Positions 1 to 8,805 are shown, numbered from the stretch's first letter. The stretch: DNA of 64,000 nt from Akkermansia biwaensis (GCF_026072915.1 NZ_AP025943.1:2914001-2978000), one strand, 5' to 3'. Notes: a model not told the origin generated them from the letters alone. Numbers and translations: made by a program.

Positions 1-130
1 CGCTAATTTTATATTTTTTAACTATATTCTGAATTTCTTTCTTTCTATAAAATTTATTTTCTTTTTTTGTTTTTGAATTTAGCAGACATATAAAAAATGA
101 TGAAACAATAGCCCATAATATATCAGACAT
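1..130 (-). CDS. Partial ORF, presumed immunity gene for the displaced Rhs tip
   Basis: An open frame starts at an ATG on the minus strand (bases 130-128) and stays open to the left edge for 43 codons, so only the N-terminus is visible. The residues read MSDILWAIVSSFFICLLNSK followed by a Lys-rich stretch, which suggests a short hydrophobic segment and then a basic cytoplasmic part. AAGAGG lies just before the ATG. The gene begins 13 bases after the stop of the displaced Rhs tip and is very AT-rich like the other immunity candidate here. In Rhs loci the gene directly after a toxin tip usually encodes its immunity protein. That role is inferred from position only; no family is recognised. Confidence 0.45.
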   Translation of the reverse strand, partial: MSDILWAIVSSFFICLLNSKTKKENKFYRKKEIQNIVKKYKIS

Positions 131-143
131 ACCTCTTAAATTT

Positions 144-857
144 TCAATTTAATGCAGGCCATGGCCTAGATGGTGAGGGAGGAGGAAGTGTTGGAATAGA
201 TAAACGCTCTGCAGCACCTACGGAAACCCAATCGATGTCATCTGCAGGTTTTCCCTCTATAATATTAGTAGTAACTTGAAATCCAATATCGACAACAGCA
301 GAAATTGCTACAGACACTAAACGATCAACAAATAAACCATTTCTATCAATACTGCCTACAGAATTATTTCCGACGAACCCATAAAGATTCCATCCCCCTT
401 CTTCAGCGATGGGATCCCTGTTGATCCACCTGCCGTCTGCGGGATTGTAATAGCGGTAATTGTAATAGATCAGGGAGAGTTCCGCGTCGTTCATCTCGCT
501 GGACCACTGCACGGGCTGGACAAGGTCTCCCGTGGAAGCAACCTGTCCATAGGGAGAGTAGTCGTAAGCCGCCGCAACAGTTCCCTGCCCATCGAACACC
601 TCCGTCACATTCTTGTTGAAGTCCCATCCATAGCAGTAAAGAGAGGCATCCTGCACCAGAGCGAGCGGGCGGGTGGCAATCGGTTCCAGGGGATCCCACA
701 ACAGTGTCCGAAGCACGTTTCGGCTATTGAGCATGTCCAGCGCGGCTATTTGCAAATAGCCGCGGTACAGGTAGCGTGCATGGCTGGCGACCGTTCCGTT
801 GACGGTTACTTTTTTCATGCAGCGGCGGCCCTTGGTAGTCGTAGCCGCTTTTTTCAT
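144..857 (-). CDS. Displaced (orphan) Rhs C-terminal tip
   Basis: This 237-codon frame holds the last part of an Rhs core (residues about 14-170, including GRWINRDPIAEEGGWNLYGF) and then a variable tail of about 65 residues with no recognised toxin fold, ending in a Pro/Ser-rich stretch. The core part closely copies the end of the Rhs gene at 1431-5675. One extra base near 832, compared with the parent copy, shifts the frame, so the first 13 residues are out of the Rhs frame. Orphan tips of this sort are known from Rhs loci, where a new tip is recombined in and the old one is left downstream with its immunity gene. Its ATG overlaps the stop of the preceding immunity candidate (ATGA). It is probably silent unless recombined onto the main core. 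Confidence 0.7.
   Translation of the reverse strand: MKKAATTTKGRRCMKKVTVNGTVASHARYLYRGYLQIAALDMLNSRNVLRTLLWDPLEPIATRPLALVQDASLYCYGWDFNKNVTEVFDGQGTVAAAYDYSPYGQVASTGDLVQPVQWSSEMNDAELSLIYYNYRYYNPADGRWINRDPIAEEGGWNLYGFVGNNSVGSIDRNGLFVDRLVSVAISAVVDIGFQVTTNIIEGKPADDIDWVSVGAAERLSIPTLPPPSPSRPWPALN
371..848. repeat. Rhs core-end repeat, copy in the orphan tip
   Basis: About 478 bp closely matching 1889-2365 in the same orientation. Spacing is constant at about 1,518 bp except for one extra base near 832. Homology stops just after the NLYGFVG-coding region and where the orphan frame begins. It offers a substrate for recombination that would delete the current tip and its immunity gene and put the orphan tip on the main Rhs core. 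Confidence 0.85.
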
Positions 858-1417
858 TTTGACTTCAAAACATCATTAATTATATAATAGATATGTTGAT
901 ATGTAGTTGCATTAAATGCACCTTTACTTAATCTCATATCGGATGCTTCTTCCTGTGTGATCCATTGTTTTACAGCAAGAATTTGATCAATATTATAGGA
1001 TAAAAAAACCTCATAGATCCTATTTAACAAATATCCTTTGTCATTCTGAGTCAGTACATGTTCGAACTCTGCATCATTGTCAAATTTATCTGCCATACAA
1101 TACAAGACAAAATCTATGGCTGTTCCAACATTAATTTTATGATCTAAAAACCATCCATAACAACATTTTATTAAAGAAGGTAGGAAATAAGAAAACCCTT
1201 TGGCTGTTGCAAAAAATAAATAATCTCCGTAATCATACCAAAATTTGCAATCAACCTCTATCCAGCTTAATCCCAATAAAGGCCGGGCATAATTATAGAC
1301 TTCATCATCAGAATTAATAAGCAGATCATGCAAACTATTGCTGGGAAAGGGAGGAGAATAAACAGGAAACAAATCGTATAATTCTCTAATTTTCTCTTTA
1401 TAAAAATTCTCTTCCAT
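854..1417 (-). CDS. Presumed immunity protein of the main Rhs toxin tip
   Basis: 187 residues, no recognised family, no signal peptide. The protein is rich in aromatic and acidic residues (for example FWYDYGDYLFF near residue 60), which suits a soluble cytoplasmic inhibitor. It starts 13 bases after the stop of the Rhs gene, and a perfect 16-bp palindrome (TTTAATTATAATTAAA, 1420-1435) spans the Rhs stop. Base composition is far more AT-rich than flanking chromosomal genes, as is typical of horizontally exchanged toxin-immunity pairs. The immunity role is inferred from gene order and composition. Confidence 0.6.
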   Translation of the reverse strand: MEENFYKEKIRELYDLFPVYSPPFPSNSLHDLLINSDDEVYNYARPLLGLSWIEVDCKFWYDYGDYLFFATAKGFSYFLPSLIKCCYGWFLDHKINVGTAIDFVLYCMADKFDNDAEFEHVLTQNDKGYLLNRIYEVFLSYNIDQILAVKQWITQEEASDMRLSKGAFNATTYQHIYYIINDVLKSK

Positions 1418-1430
1418 AATTTAATTATAA

Positions 1431-4400
1431 TTAAACTAGTTGATTTATTTTAGTAATACATTCATCATACTTACTTTTACAATTTTGGGCACCTTCAAAC
1501 CAGCCTTCTCTTTGCTTTTGATGTCCGGCGTCACCTCCTTGATAGCACTCATCATCATAGGCCTTACGTGCCTCCGCGAACCTTTTCATTTTTTCATATC
1601 GATCATTAAAAATGTTACACTCATCTTGAGTAGGACATTCAGGAATTATCATTTTTTTACAGGAACTTCCCCTAGCCTCTTTTTTTGCTTCGGATTTTTC
1701 GCGATATAATTCTGCACACCTTTTATTCTTTTTACTTCTTTCAGCAGCAATTGCTGTTCCTGCTGCTCTGGCTGCTGCCTTTGCTGCAGCTTCTGCCGCT
1801 TGCCGGGCAGCCAATGCGGCTCCCGCCTCTGTTTGCAGCGACGACCAAGCTGTCCCTAATATATCCGTTTCAAGAATACTATTACTCCCGACGAACCCAT
1901 ACAAATTCCAACCTCCTTCTTCCGCGATGGGATCACGATTGATCCACCTGCCGTCTGCAGGATTGTAATAACGGTAGTTGTAGTAGACCAGGGCCAATTC
2001 ATGGTCGTTCATCTCGCTGCTCCACTGCACCGGCTGGACAAGGTTGCCCGTACCAGTTACAGTCCCATAGGGAGAGTAGTCATAAGTTGCCGCAACAGCT
2101 CCCTCTCCAGCGAACACCTCCGTGACGTCCTTGTTAAAGTCCATTCCATAGCAGTAAAGGGCATTTTCCTGCACCAGGGCCAGGGGACGCGTTGCCACCG
2201 GTTCCAGTGGATCCCACAACAGTGTCCGGTGCACATTCTTGCTATTGAGCATATCCAATGCCGCTATTTGCAAATAGCCACGGTACAGGTAGCGCTCATG
2301 GCTGGCGACCGTCCCGTTAACCGTCACTTTCTTCATGTAGCGGCGTCCCTGGTAGTCGTAGCCGCATTCCACTACTATGTTTCCGTCCCGGCTGGTGAAG
2401 CTCACCGCCCGGTTGGCCGCATTGTACACGACCGTCCAAATACCCGTTGAGGTTTTGATGAGAGTCTGGTTGCCCGAGGCGTCGTACGTCGGCACAAAAG
2501 GCGTTTCCCCGCTTTCTTCAATGCGGGTGTACTGGTTGAGGTTGTTGGCCGTGTAGGTGAGTTCCTCGGCTATTTCCTGCGCCGTCTTGCGGTTTCCGAT
2601 GTTGTCGTAGCTGTAACCGTAGGGGGCGGTGCCCAAGGTAGCCCCAGTGAGTTCGTTTCTGCCGTTGTAGCTGAAGCTGTCAGTACGAGTTGCTTCGGTT
2701 CCCCGCTGCTGGGTGCGGGCAGTCGGGCGTCCCAATGCGTCGTAGCTCTGGCTGCGGGAGACCAGCACGGTTTCCCCCAGACGGCAGCTTATGGCCACTG
2801 CCAGGTCACGCCGCTGTTCGTAAGAAAGTTCCCTGACGATGCCGTTGGGCATCGCGAGGCTGGAGAGCAGGCTGCTTCCCGCCAGATAACCGTAGGCAAA
2901 TGTCTGTTCTTCTCCCCCGTGCATGATTCCGGCGCTGGCCAGCCGTCCGTCGTCTGCGTAGCCCTGGCTGACTTCCTGGAGGACGTTCGTTCCCTGCTTT
3001 AAGGTATAGCCGGAGGATCGACCGTAAGTGTCGTAGTTTTCCTGGAGCTGGTAGGAGACTCCCTCTATCGTGATGCTATCGGTGTCCGGTTCGTTGTAGG
3101 GGGTGTAAGTAATGGTGCGCGTACCGGAAGCGTCCGTGACCCGGGTCAGCCGGTTGAGGTAGTTGTAGGCGTACTGGATGCCGGGCGTGGAGTCGCTGTA
3201 GGAGACGGAGTTGTTGACTCCTTTTTTCAGGTTGTAGCCCCAAGTGGTAACCACACCCCGCGCGTCCGTGAGCGTGGATCTGAGGTTCAGGGCATTGTAG
3301 GCGGTGTCTTCATGGGTGCCGTCCGCATAGGTTTTGCGGATGAGCAGGCCCGTGGCGTTATCGTAGCTCCAGGTGGTGAGGTCCCCGTCCGTGCGTCCCG
3401 TAGGATCGGTGGTGATGTCACCCGCGTCTTCCCGGAAGGTGGTGAGGCTGGTCATTCTGTCCGCTTCGTCATAGTCGAAGAGAGCCGGCTGAATGGCAGT
3501 TCCCCATTCTGCGGTCTTGCGGCCCCGGAGATCGTAGCTGTAGCACATCGTGTTCCCAAGCGCGTTGGTGACCACGGAAGGCTGGTCGAAATAAGGACCG
3601 TAGGCGGTAGAAGTCGTGTTGCCCGCCGCGTCCGTGACCGAGACAGTACGCCCGGCGATGTCGGTCTTCGTCGTGGTCGTGTTGCCCCGGCCGTCGGTGC
3701 TGGCGTAGATGATGCCGGTTTCCGCATAGGAGCGGGTCTGCGTGGAAGTAATACCCGCGTGGTCCGTTTGCGACGTGGTGAACCCGTCGATGACTGTAGC
3801 GGTGGACGTAACATTGGAAGTGGGGATGCTGCTTTTTTGTGTCCGCAGGGCGCCTATTCCGTATTCGCTCCATTGCGTGGATATATTTCCTCTGGGATCG
3901 ATGGAAATGACTTTGCTTTCCAGCGTGAGCGAGAGGGAGGAAACCAGCGTCTTCTGCGTTTCGCCATAGATAGTCCCCTGGCCGTTGTTCCTGGTCGCCG
4001 TGACGACGCGATAGACACCATCTTCTACCTGTTCCACGCCGTAGCTCCACGTAGTGATGCGCGAGTTGGATACGGTGGCCGGATCGGCCAGCTTCCAGGT
4101 TTCTTTCGTCCTGTTGCCGAAGGCGTCGTATTCCCACAGGGTCGGGGCCATCGTCGTGGCCGCGTTGCCCGCATCCGTCTGTGTTTTGGTGAGCTGTCCC
4201 TTGGCGTTGTAGGTGTTTCTCGTGTAAATGACTCCGCCGACGGTGTTGGGGACGCCCGTGCGCAGGGTTTCCCCGATTCCATTGACAATGCTGCGCTGCA
4301 GTTCGGTTTCCGTTTCACCGGACACGGCTTTCGTGAAGGTCCGCACACCGTCATTGGCCAAGTCAATGGAGTAAGCCAGATGCCGCTGTCCCGTACCGGA

Positions 4401-5675
4401 TTCTTCCAGGACCGTTCCGTCCGGTGCATGGCGCGTGATGAATGTGGCTCCCGAGGGAACGGTTTGCGTCGTCGTCAAACCGTCCTGGCTGTAGGCGTAG
4501 GTAGTGATCCGGCCCAGGACGTCGGTGGTGGTTGTTGTGCGGCCGAGAAGGTTATACAATGAGCTTTCTTGGGTCGTCATGGCCCCCGTATCCCGGCGCG
4601 TGGAGAGGATGCGTCCCGCCGCATCCCGGGTGTAGGTGGTGATGGTTTCCGGAGTGATGACGGTTTCCCCGTCCATCACCGCCGAGCGAGTGGTTTCCAC
4701 CAGTTGGCGCGCCGTGTCGTATGTGTAGTCGGTCCTTACGCCGTTTTCATCAATGTTCCACAGCAGGCGTCCGTCGCACATCAATTCGCGCTGCGTCACC
4801 CGGCCGTTGCCCCCCGTTCGCTTCACCCATCGGTTCTGCGTGTCGAATTCGTAAGAGGAGCTGTCTGTGATGACCCATTCCCCGCTGCTGAGCAGAACGT
4901 GGCTTTCCTCCCTGACGCGCTGCCCTTCCGCCGTGATCCACGTTGTGGTGCGCGTGCTCTGTCCCGGTACGGCTTCCCCGTTGATGCGCGTTTCCACCGT
5001 TTCCGTGTAGAGGGCGCCGTGTTCCGTCGTAGCCGCGTAGTCGTGCCAGGTTTGCACGCCGTTGACTTCCCGGGTCATCCGGGTGCGTCCGCGGGCGTAG
5101 ACGTCGGGAGCCCCGGCCAGCCATTGTTCCGTAGCCGTCAGGCGCGTGCCCGTGACGCCCAGCCCCGTGACCCGCTTTTCCGTCCTTTTGACGTGGTTGG
5201 CCGTCGTGTACTTGTAAGTGGTGGTGGTCAGTATTTTGATGTGCCCTTCCAGCGGAAGCAGGTCCACCGTTTCTGTGGCGGGATCGTTGTTGAAGTCGTC
5301 CTCTCCCGAAAACGCATAGGTGTAACGCGTGATGCGCCTCCCGCTTTCCGCCCACGGTTCGTCGCGGGTAAGCAGCCGGCCGTAGAAGTCATAGGTGTAG
5401 TGGATCTGGCTGCCGTCCGGAGCCGTCTCTGTTTTGAGCCTCCCGCACTGGTCGTAGGCGTATTGCGTAGTTTGCGCCTCCGGACTTTGGTAGCCTTCCA
5501 CTTGAGTGAGCAACAGGTCTCCTACGTCCGTGGTCTGGTAGATGGCGCAGGTGCGCGCCGCTATGATGCCCCCTTTGGAAACTTCCGTCACCAGTTGCCA
5601 GACCGAGTCTTCCGCTTCCACCTCCGTGCGCGTGCGGATGGTTGTAGTCGCGTCTTCCCCCGTTCCCTTCCGCAT
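1431..5675 (-). CDS. Rhs repeat protein, main core and toxin tip (5'-truncated by a stop codon)
   Basis: A 1,414-codon frame with many YD-type repeats (for example YTYDFYGRL, YSYDLRGRK, YGYSYDNIGNR) along residues about 60-1170, an Rhs core end (GRWINRDPIAEEGGWNLYGF, about residues 1240-1260) and a variable tip of about 140 residues. The tip has an Ala-rich helix, several Cys residues and a CYQGGDAGH motif. This resembles predicted RNase toxins of the Ntox16 type, but I am not certain. The apparent ATG at 5675 is in frame with an upstream frame that ends in TGA at 5681-5679 (Leu-Ala-stop-Asn-Met), so this is probably not the original start. No signal peptide is visible. The Rhs shell normally encloses the toxin tip; how such proteins leave this cell is not evident. 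Confidence 0.85.
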   Translation of the reverse strand: MRKGTGEDATTTIRTRTEVEAEDSVWQLVTEVSKGGIIAARTCAIYQTTDVGDLLLTQVEGYQSPEAQTTQYAYDQCGRLKTETAPDGSQIHYTYDFYGRLLTRDEPWAESGRRITRYTYAFSGEDDFNNDPATETVDLLPLEGHIKILTTTTYKYTTANHVKRTEKRVTGLGVTGTRLTATEQWLAGAPDVYARGRTRMTREVNGVQTWHDYAATTEHGALYTETVETRINGEAVPGQSTRTTTWITAEGQRVREESHVLLSSGEWVITDSSSYEFDTQNRWVKRTGGNGRVTQRELMCDGRLLWNIDENGVRTDYTYDTARQLVETTRSAVMDGETVITPETITTYTRDAAGRILSTRRDTGAMTTQESSLYNLLGRTTTTTDVLGRITTYAYSQDGLTTTQTVPSGATFITRHAPDGTVLEESGTGQRHLAYSIDLANDGVRTFTKAVSGETETELQRSIVNGIGETLRTGVPNTVGGVIYTRNTYNAKGQLTKTQTDAGNAATTMAPTLWEYDAFGNRTKETWKLADPATVSNSRITTWSYGVEQVEDGVYRVVTATRNNGQGTIYGETQKTLVSSLSLTLESKVISIDPRGNISTQWSEYGIGALRTQKSSIPTSNVTSTATVIDGFTTSQTDHAGITSTQTRSYAETGIIYASTDGRGNTTTTKTDIAGRTVSVTDAAGNTTSTAYGPYFDQPSVVTNALGNTMCYSYDLRGRKTAEWGTAIQPALFDYDEADRMTSLTTFREDAGDITTDPTGRTDGDLTTWSYDNATGLLIRKTYADGTHEDTAYNALNLRSTLTDARGVVTTWGYNLKKGVNNSVSYSDSTPGIQYAYNYLNRLTRVTDASGTRTITYTPYNEPDTDSITIEGVSYQLQENYDTYGRSSGYTLKQGTNVLQEVSQGYADDGRLASAGIMHGGEEQTFAYGYLAGSSLLSSLAMPNGIVRELSYEQRRDLAVAISCRLGETVLVSRSQSYDALGRPTARTQQRGTEATRTDSFSYNGRNELTGATLGTAPYGYSYDNIGNRKTAQEIAEELTYTANNLNQYTRIEESGETPFVPTYDASGNQTLIKTSTGIWTVVYNAANRAVSFTSRDGNIVVECGYDYQGRRYMKKVTVNGTVASHERYLYRGYLQIAALDMLNSKNVHRTLLWDPLEPVATRPLALVQENALYCYGMDFNKDVTEVFAGEGAVAATYDYSPYGTVTGTGNLVQPVQWSSEMNDHELALVYYNYRYYNPADGRWINRDPIAEEGGWNLYGFVGSNSILETDILGTAWSSLQTEAGAALAARQAAEAAAKAAARAAGTAIAAERSKKNKRCAELYREKSEAKKEARGSSCKKMIIPECPTQDECNIFNDRYEKMKRFAEARKAYDDECYQGGDAGHQKQREGWFEGAQNCKSKYDECITKINQLV
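1889..2365. repeat. Rhs core-end repeat, copy in the main Rhs gene
   Basis: The parent copy of the repeat at 371-848, about 477 bp, coding the last core segment from about MKKVTVNG to NLYGFVG. The tip-coding DNA beyond it is unrelated between the two copies, which is the usual signature of Rhs tip exchange. Confidence 0.85.
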
Positions 5676-5678
5676 GTT

Positions 5679-6413
5679 TCAGGCCAGGCCGTTTTTCCAC
5701 CACGTGACGGCATAGGGCTGCCTGGCTGGCGTTTGTTCCGTGATGGTGAATTGGCCGTCCGTGGAAAGGGAGAGGGCAAACGTTTTGAAGGGAGCGCCCG
5801 TGACCGTATAAAATCCCTGTTCGTCCGTTCCGGTGATTTGCCCCGGCGTGTAGAGCGCGATGGTGTAGCCCGTAGCCGTGACATCTTCCACGTTGAGCAG
5901 GCCGTCCCACAGATTCCAGATTTGCCTGATGGAGCCGTCCTGGGCATGCCTGACGTCCAGATAAGTGGCGGCATTGGAGATGACCTGCCTGTCCGCCGTG
6001 GTGTAGGAGAGAAGCGTTCCTGTTTCCGCCGAGAAGAGATACTGGCTGCCGTCTTCCACCACCCAGCGCAAGCAGGATTGTCCTTCCACCGTGGCCAGCG
6101 CCGCACGCCCGCCGCCCGACGTGTCCACCCCGATGGGCAGCACGGACCCGTTGGTGTAGCAGCGCATCGCAATCACCCGGTCTCCCTGGATCAGATTAAA
6201 CCGCACTCCGGGCACAATGCCTCCTTCCGGAACGTCCAGACGGCTGTTCAAGGGATGGTTGTAAGCCAGAGACGACGGGTTTTCCAGGCCGGAGACATGT
6301 TCCTCACTCCTCAATTCCACCCTTCCGGCGGGAATACCCCCAGCCCCCTGAATGCCCCGAAGTTGCACGACCAGTACATCAGCGTGGCCGTGCTTTCCGC
6401 CGTCACGCTGCAC
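5679..6413 (-). pseudogene. Middle segment of the broken Rhs gene
   Basis: This frame ends at TGA 5681-5679, and the next codons (AAC, ATG) continue in frame into the main Rhs frame. The part from about 6338 downwards reads GGIPAGRVELRSEEHVSGLE, which directly continues the N-terminal fragment if one G is added to the G5 tract at 6341-6337. The first 30 or so codons of the open frame are therefore antisense noise rather than protein. The segment contains ordinary YD-protein sequence (SQYLFSAETGTLLSY, GTDEQGFYTVTGAPF). It is best read as part of a single roughly 1,890-residue Rhs protein that has acquired a frameshift and a nonsense codon. The alternatives are sequencing error or recoding. Confidence 0.7.
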
Positions 6414-7096
6414 CCTGCCGAGGAATAATCTCCCAATGTACTGCTTCTCACACCCGCCGCGGATCCCGACCGGGCCAGCGACGGGGAAGGCGGCGTTCCG
6501 CCGCTATGGTCGCACGTGTCTCCCTCGCACGGGCATGGATCGGGTTTCTTTTGGCCGCCCGGTTCCGTCGGCACCACGTCGATGCTGTAGTTGCAGATGG
6601 AGACGTTGGCGCTTTCAGGCTTGTAGTCGATGTTGGTCTGGTTGACTTCCCAGCTGTAAGTGCCGGAAGGCAGCTGCGCCCCGCCGGTGCCCGTGTGGTA
6701 TTTGTGGCCGCCCTGCTCGCCTTCCGTCTGCGAGTTTTTCTTCAGGTCCACCTGCGCCACCACCTTGCCGCCGGAGTCCTTCACCTCCAGGCTCCCCCAG
6801 TCGTCCACCCCCAGGAAGAGCGAGCAGGTGCCGTAAAGTTTTTTGCCATCGGCTCCTTCCGGAATGGTGAAAGTGCCGTAGGTGTCGTACCCGTCCGCCG
6901 AGGTGCTGGGAGGACCTACTTTATGGTTGTCTTTTTCGTGGATTGGTTCAAACGGCAGCGGATCGGGCTCCGGGGCACCGGATGACCGCACACCGCGAAT
7001 AGAGCCGGACTGTTTTGCACCGGAACCAAAGTACCACTTGCGGTAAACAGGAACGGAAGAATGATGGCCGGAGGAAAAACGATGGGGTGTGTTCAT
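6311..7096 (-). CDS. N-terminal segment of the broken Rhs gene
   Basis: 261 codons from the ATG at 7096. The N-terminus has no signal peptide. Residues about 70-180 form a beta-rich region (YGTFTIPEGADGKKLYGTCSL onward) followed by a Cys/Pro/Ser-rich linker (CPCEGDTCDHSGG). The last residues LGVFPPEGWN are out of frame; adding one G in the run at 6341-6337 restores GLGGIPAGRVELR and joins the next segment. The upstream 160 bp are AT-rich and would hold the promoter of the toxin locus. If translated as is, it would give only the N-terminal domain without the Rhs shell. Confidence 0.65.
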   Translation of the reverse strand: MNTPHRFSSGHHSSVPVYRKWYFGSGAKQSGSIRGVRSSGAPEPDPLPFEPIHEKDNHKVGPPSTSADGYDTYGTFTIPEGADGKKLYGTCSLFLGVDDWGSLEVKDSGGKVVAQVDLKKNSQTEGEQGGHKYHTGTGGAQLPSGTYSWEVNQTNIDYKPESANVSICNYSIDVVPTEPGGQKKPDPCPCEGDTCDHSGGTPPSPSLARSGSAAGVRSSTLGDYSSAGCSVTAESTATLMYWSCNFGAFRGLGVFPPEGWN

Positions 7097-8202
7097 AAGG
7101 TATTAAGGTGTTGGGATTAATAATGAAATGAGAGGAGGGCAGTTCTCTATGATCATTTCCCCAGTAGTATTATTCAGATCCAGTGTCAATAAAGTTTATT
7201 TGAAAATTTCTGTTTGCTTATGAAATCATGGTGAATATTTTCCATCAAAAAATAAGTATATCATTTTTATGATCAGCTTCTCCATGCCATGGACATAAAT
7301 ATTTTCTATTTGTTAGAAAAAGATACGCAGGGAATGATTTCTTGTTTATGTCAGTTAAATTTTTATGAAATTCAGATGAGAAAGGTTTCCCGTTTCCGTA
7401 GACCCCGTACCATTCCGCCATGCCCGTATTCCGGCGCGCATTCTGAGAGATTTGTCCACTTCTATCGACAGAAAGAATTTCCTGTGCTCCTACACCAGCA
7501 CGAAACATGGTTGAAAAGCTATCCTTTGGAGGGATACCACGTGAGTGGTCCTTCCCTGTATTCCGCGCCACTTGTACCAAGTATGTCGTCCTGTCGGCGT
7601 CACGGGAGCGGTCTCCCTGGTGATGCCCCGCCATCGGGAAATGGTTGCCTTGCTGGAGCACCGTACAGAATTCCTGTGGTGGTGGGACGGATCGCCGACC
7701 CCTATGACGTCGTGATGGATTGTATGGGAGCCCTCAGTCATGTTCCCGGCCGCTGCAAATGTGTGGAACTGAACTAGTCAGCATGCAACATTATGAGATA
7801 TGCACATAGCCCATGTGAATGATGGATGCCGACAAAATCAAGCAGATTGAAACCTGCCTGGGAACCGGAGAAAGCTTTTTCCAGGTGCTTACCGGAGCGG
7901 ACAAGCATCAGGAATGTGACCAAGCATCAATGCTTGAAAAATGATTAAAACCCTCGAATTTGCCAGATTGTTGAAACTGGACGAAAGGGTTACGAACGGA
8001 GTTTGCAGCAATAAATCACTGAAAGGGGCGATGGTCTCATGTGAGACATCAAAATATACTCCCTTAAGCGGCTTCAGAGCATTGATGTGGTATATCTTCA
8101 ATTGACGCGCTCCACCTCCAGGCAGGCGGGCAACAGCCGCGAATGGGCGTTCCGGCAAATTTTCCTTCCCTCGGCTACTTGGCTGATATTAAATAACGGC
8201 AT
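7097..8202. other. 1.1-kb stretch without a supportable gene
   Basis: Upstream of the Rhs locus the DNA is AT-rich to about 7400, then of mixed composition. Open frames of 83-162 codons occur on both strands (7245-7661 minus, 7289-7777 plus, 7490-7741 minus, 7889-8158 minus). None has a recognised family, signal peptide or convincing start, and they overlap each other. A short frame on the plus strand near 7941-8095 (MIKTLEFARLLKLDERVTNG) competes with the 89-codon minus frame. A 14-bp inverted repeat with 6-bp arms (GTCTCATGTGAGAC) lies at 8034-8047. The stretch looks like decayed genes, plausibly left by mobile DNA next to the Rhs locus. Confidence 0.5.
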
Positions 8203-8724
8203 ATGAAACGGTTTTTCTTTTCTGCTCTGGCGCTTTGCGTTTGTTCCGCTGCTCCACTTTCAGCCCAGTCCAGGACGGGAGCTCCTACTCAATCCACGGA
8301 CGATTACAACCAGAGCCAGTTCTGGATCGGCAATTTTCCGGAGGGGCAGTATGTGGTGCATCTCAGCCGCATTGTGGCCGTGGCCCAGCACAGGTACATT
8401 CTGGACAATGCCTGCATGGTGCATGAGGTGACCCTCATCACCATGGGAAATACGCCCACCAAGTTTTATTATCTGGAAACGCTGGGACAGGGGTCGGGAA
8501 TCAACGCCATCAAGAATGTGACCGAACGGGCGAAGGAACTCGGTTCCGGCGCCGTCAACCGGGCGACCGGAGGAGGCATCGACCCGGATACGACCGTCGT
8601 CAAGGCGTACCCGAATACGAATACCGTCGAGTTCCGCGTGGCTACGCTGGAACAGCTCAACAAAATGTACGCCTCCCTCCTGAAAGCGTGGCAGGACGGA
8701 AAGGGGAGGACTTTCAAGCCGTAA
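8203..8724 (+). CDS. Secreted protein of unknown function
   Basis: 173 residues. The N-terminus MKRFFFSALALCVCSAAPLSAQ is a typical Sec signal peptide with a likely cut after AQ. The mature part (about 150 residues) is mixed alpha/beta with no recognised domain: an aromatic/acidic start (DDYNQSQFWIGNF), a central VVHLSRIVAVAQHRYILDNA segment and a C-terminal helix (LEQLNKMYASLLKAWQDGK). It stands alone on the plus strand, convergent with ruvC, with a repeat-rich spacer between them. Function cannot be assigned. Confidence 0.75.
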   Translation: MKRFFFSALALCVCSAAPLSAQSRTGAPTQSTDDYNQSQFWIGNFPEGQYVVHLSRIVAVAQHRYILDNACMVHEVTLITMGNTPTKFYYLETLGQGSGINAIKNVTERAKELGSGAVNRATGGGIDPDTTVVKAYPNTNTVEFRVATLEQLNKMYASLLKAWQDGKGRTFKP

Positions 8725-8734
8725 AGGTGGAAAG

Positions 8735-8769
8735 AAAGACTGAATACTAAAGATTAAAGACTAAAGTTG
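8735..8769. repeat. Five 7-bp tandem repeats (AAAGACT type)
   Basis: Consecutive heptamers AAAGACT, GAATACT, AAAGATT, AAAGACT, AAAGTTG directly after the stop of the secreted protein gene. Together with the complementary array at 8806-8833 they can fold into a hairpin (15 of 18 positions pair in the inner part) between two convergent genes, so they may act as a two-way terminator. Confidence 0.7.
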
Positions 8770-8805
8770 TTGAGGTCCAGGGACGGAATGTCCGGGCACT
8801 CGCTT

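Noticed and set aside
4569-6428. A 619-codon plus-strand frame within the Rhs region
   Set aside because: Low-complexity Arg/Gly-rich translation opposite YD-repeat coding sequence; no sign of a real gene.
7889-8158. An 89-codon minus-strand frame in the degenerate region
   Set aside because: A plus-strand frame covers the same bases with equal plausibility and neither has a start context or recognised domain.
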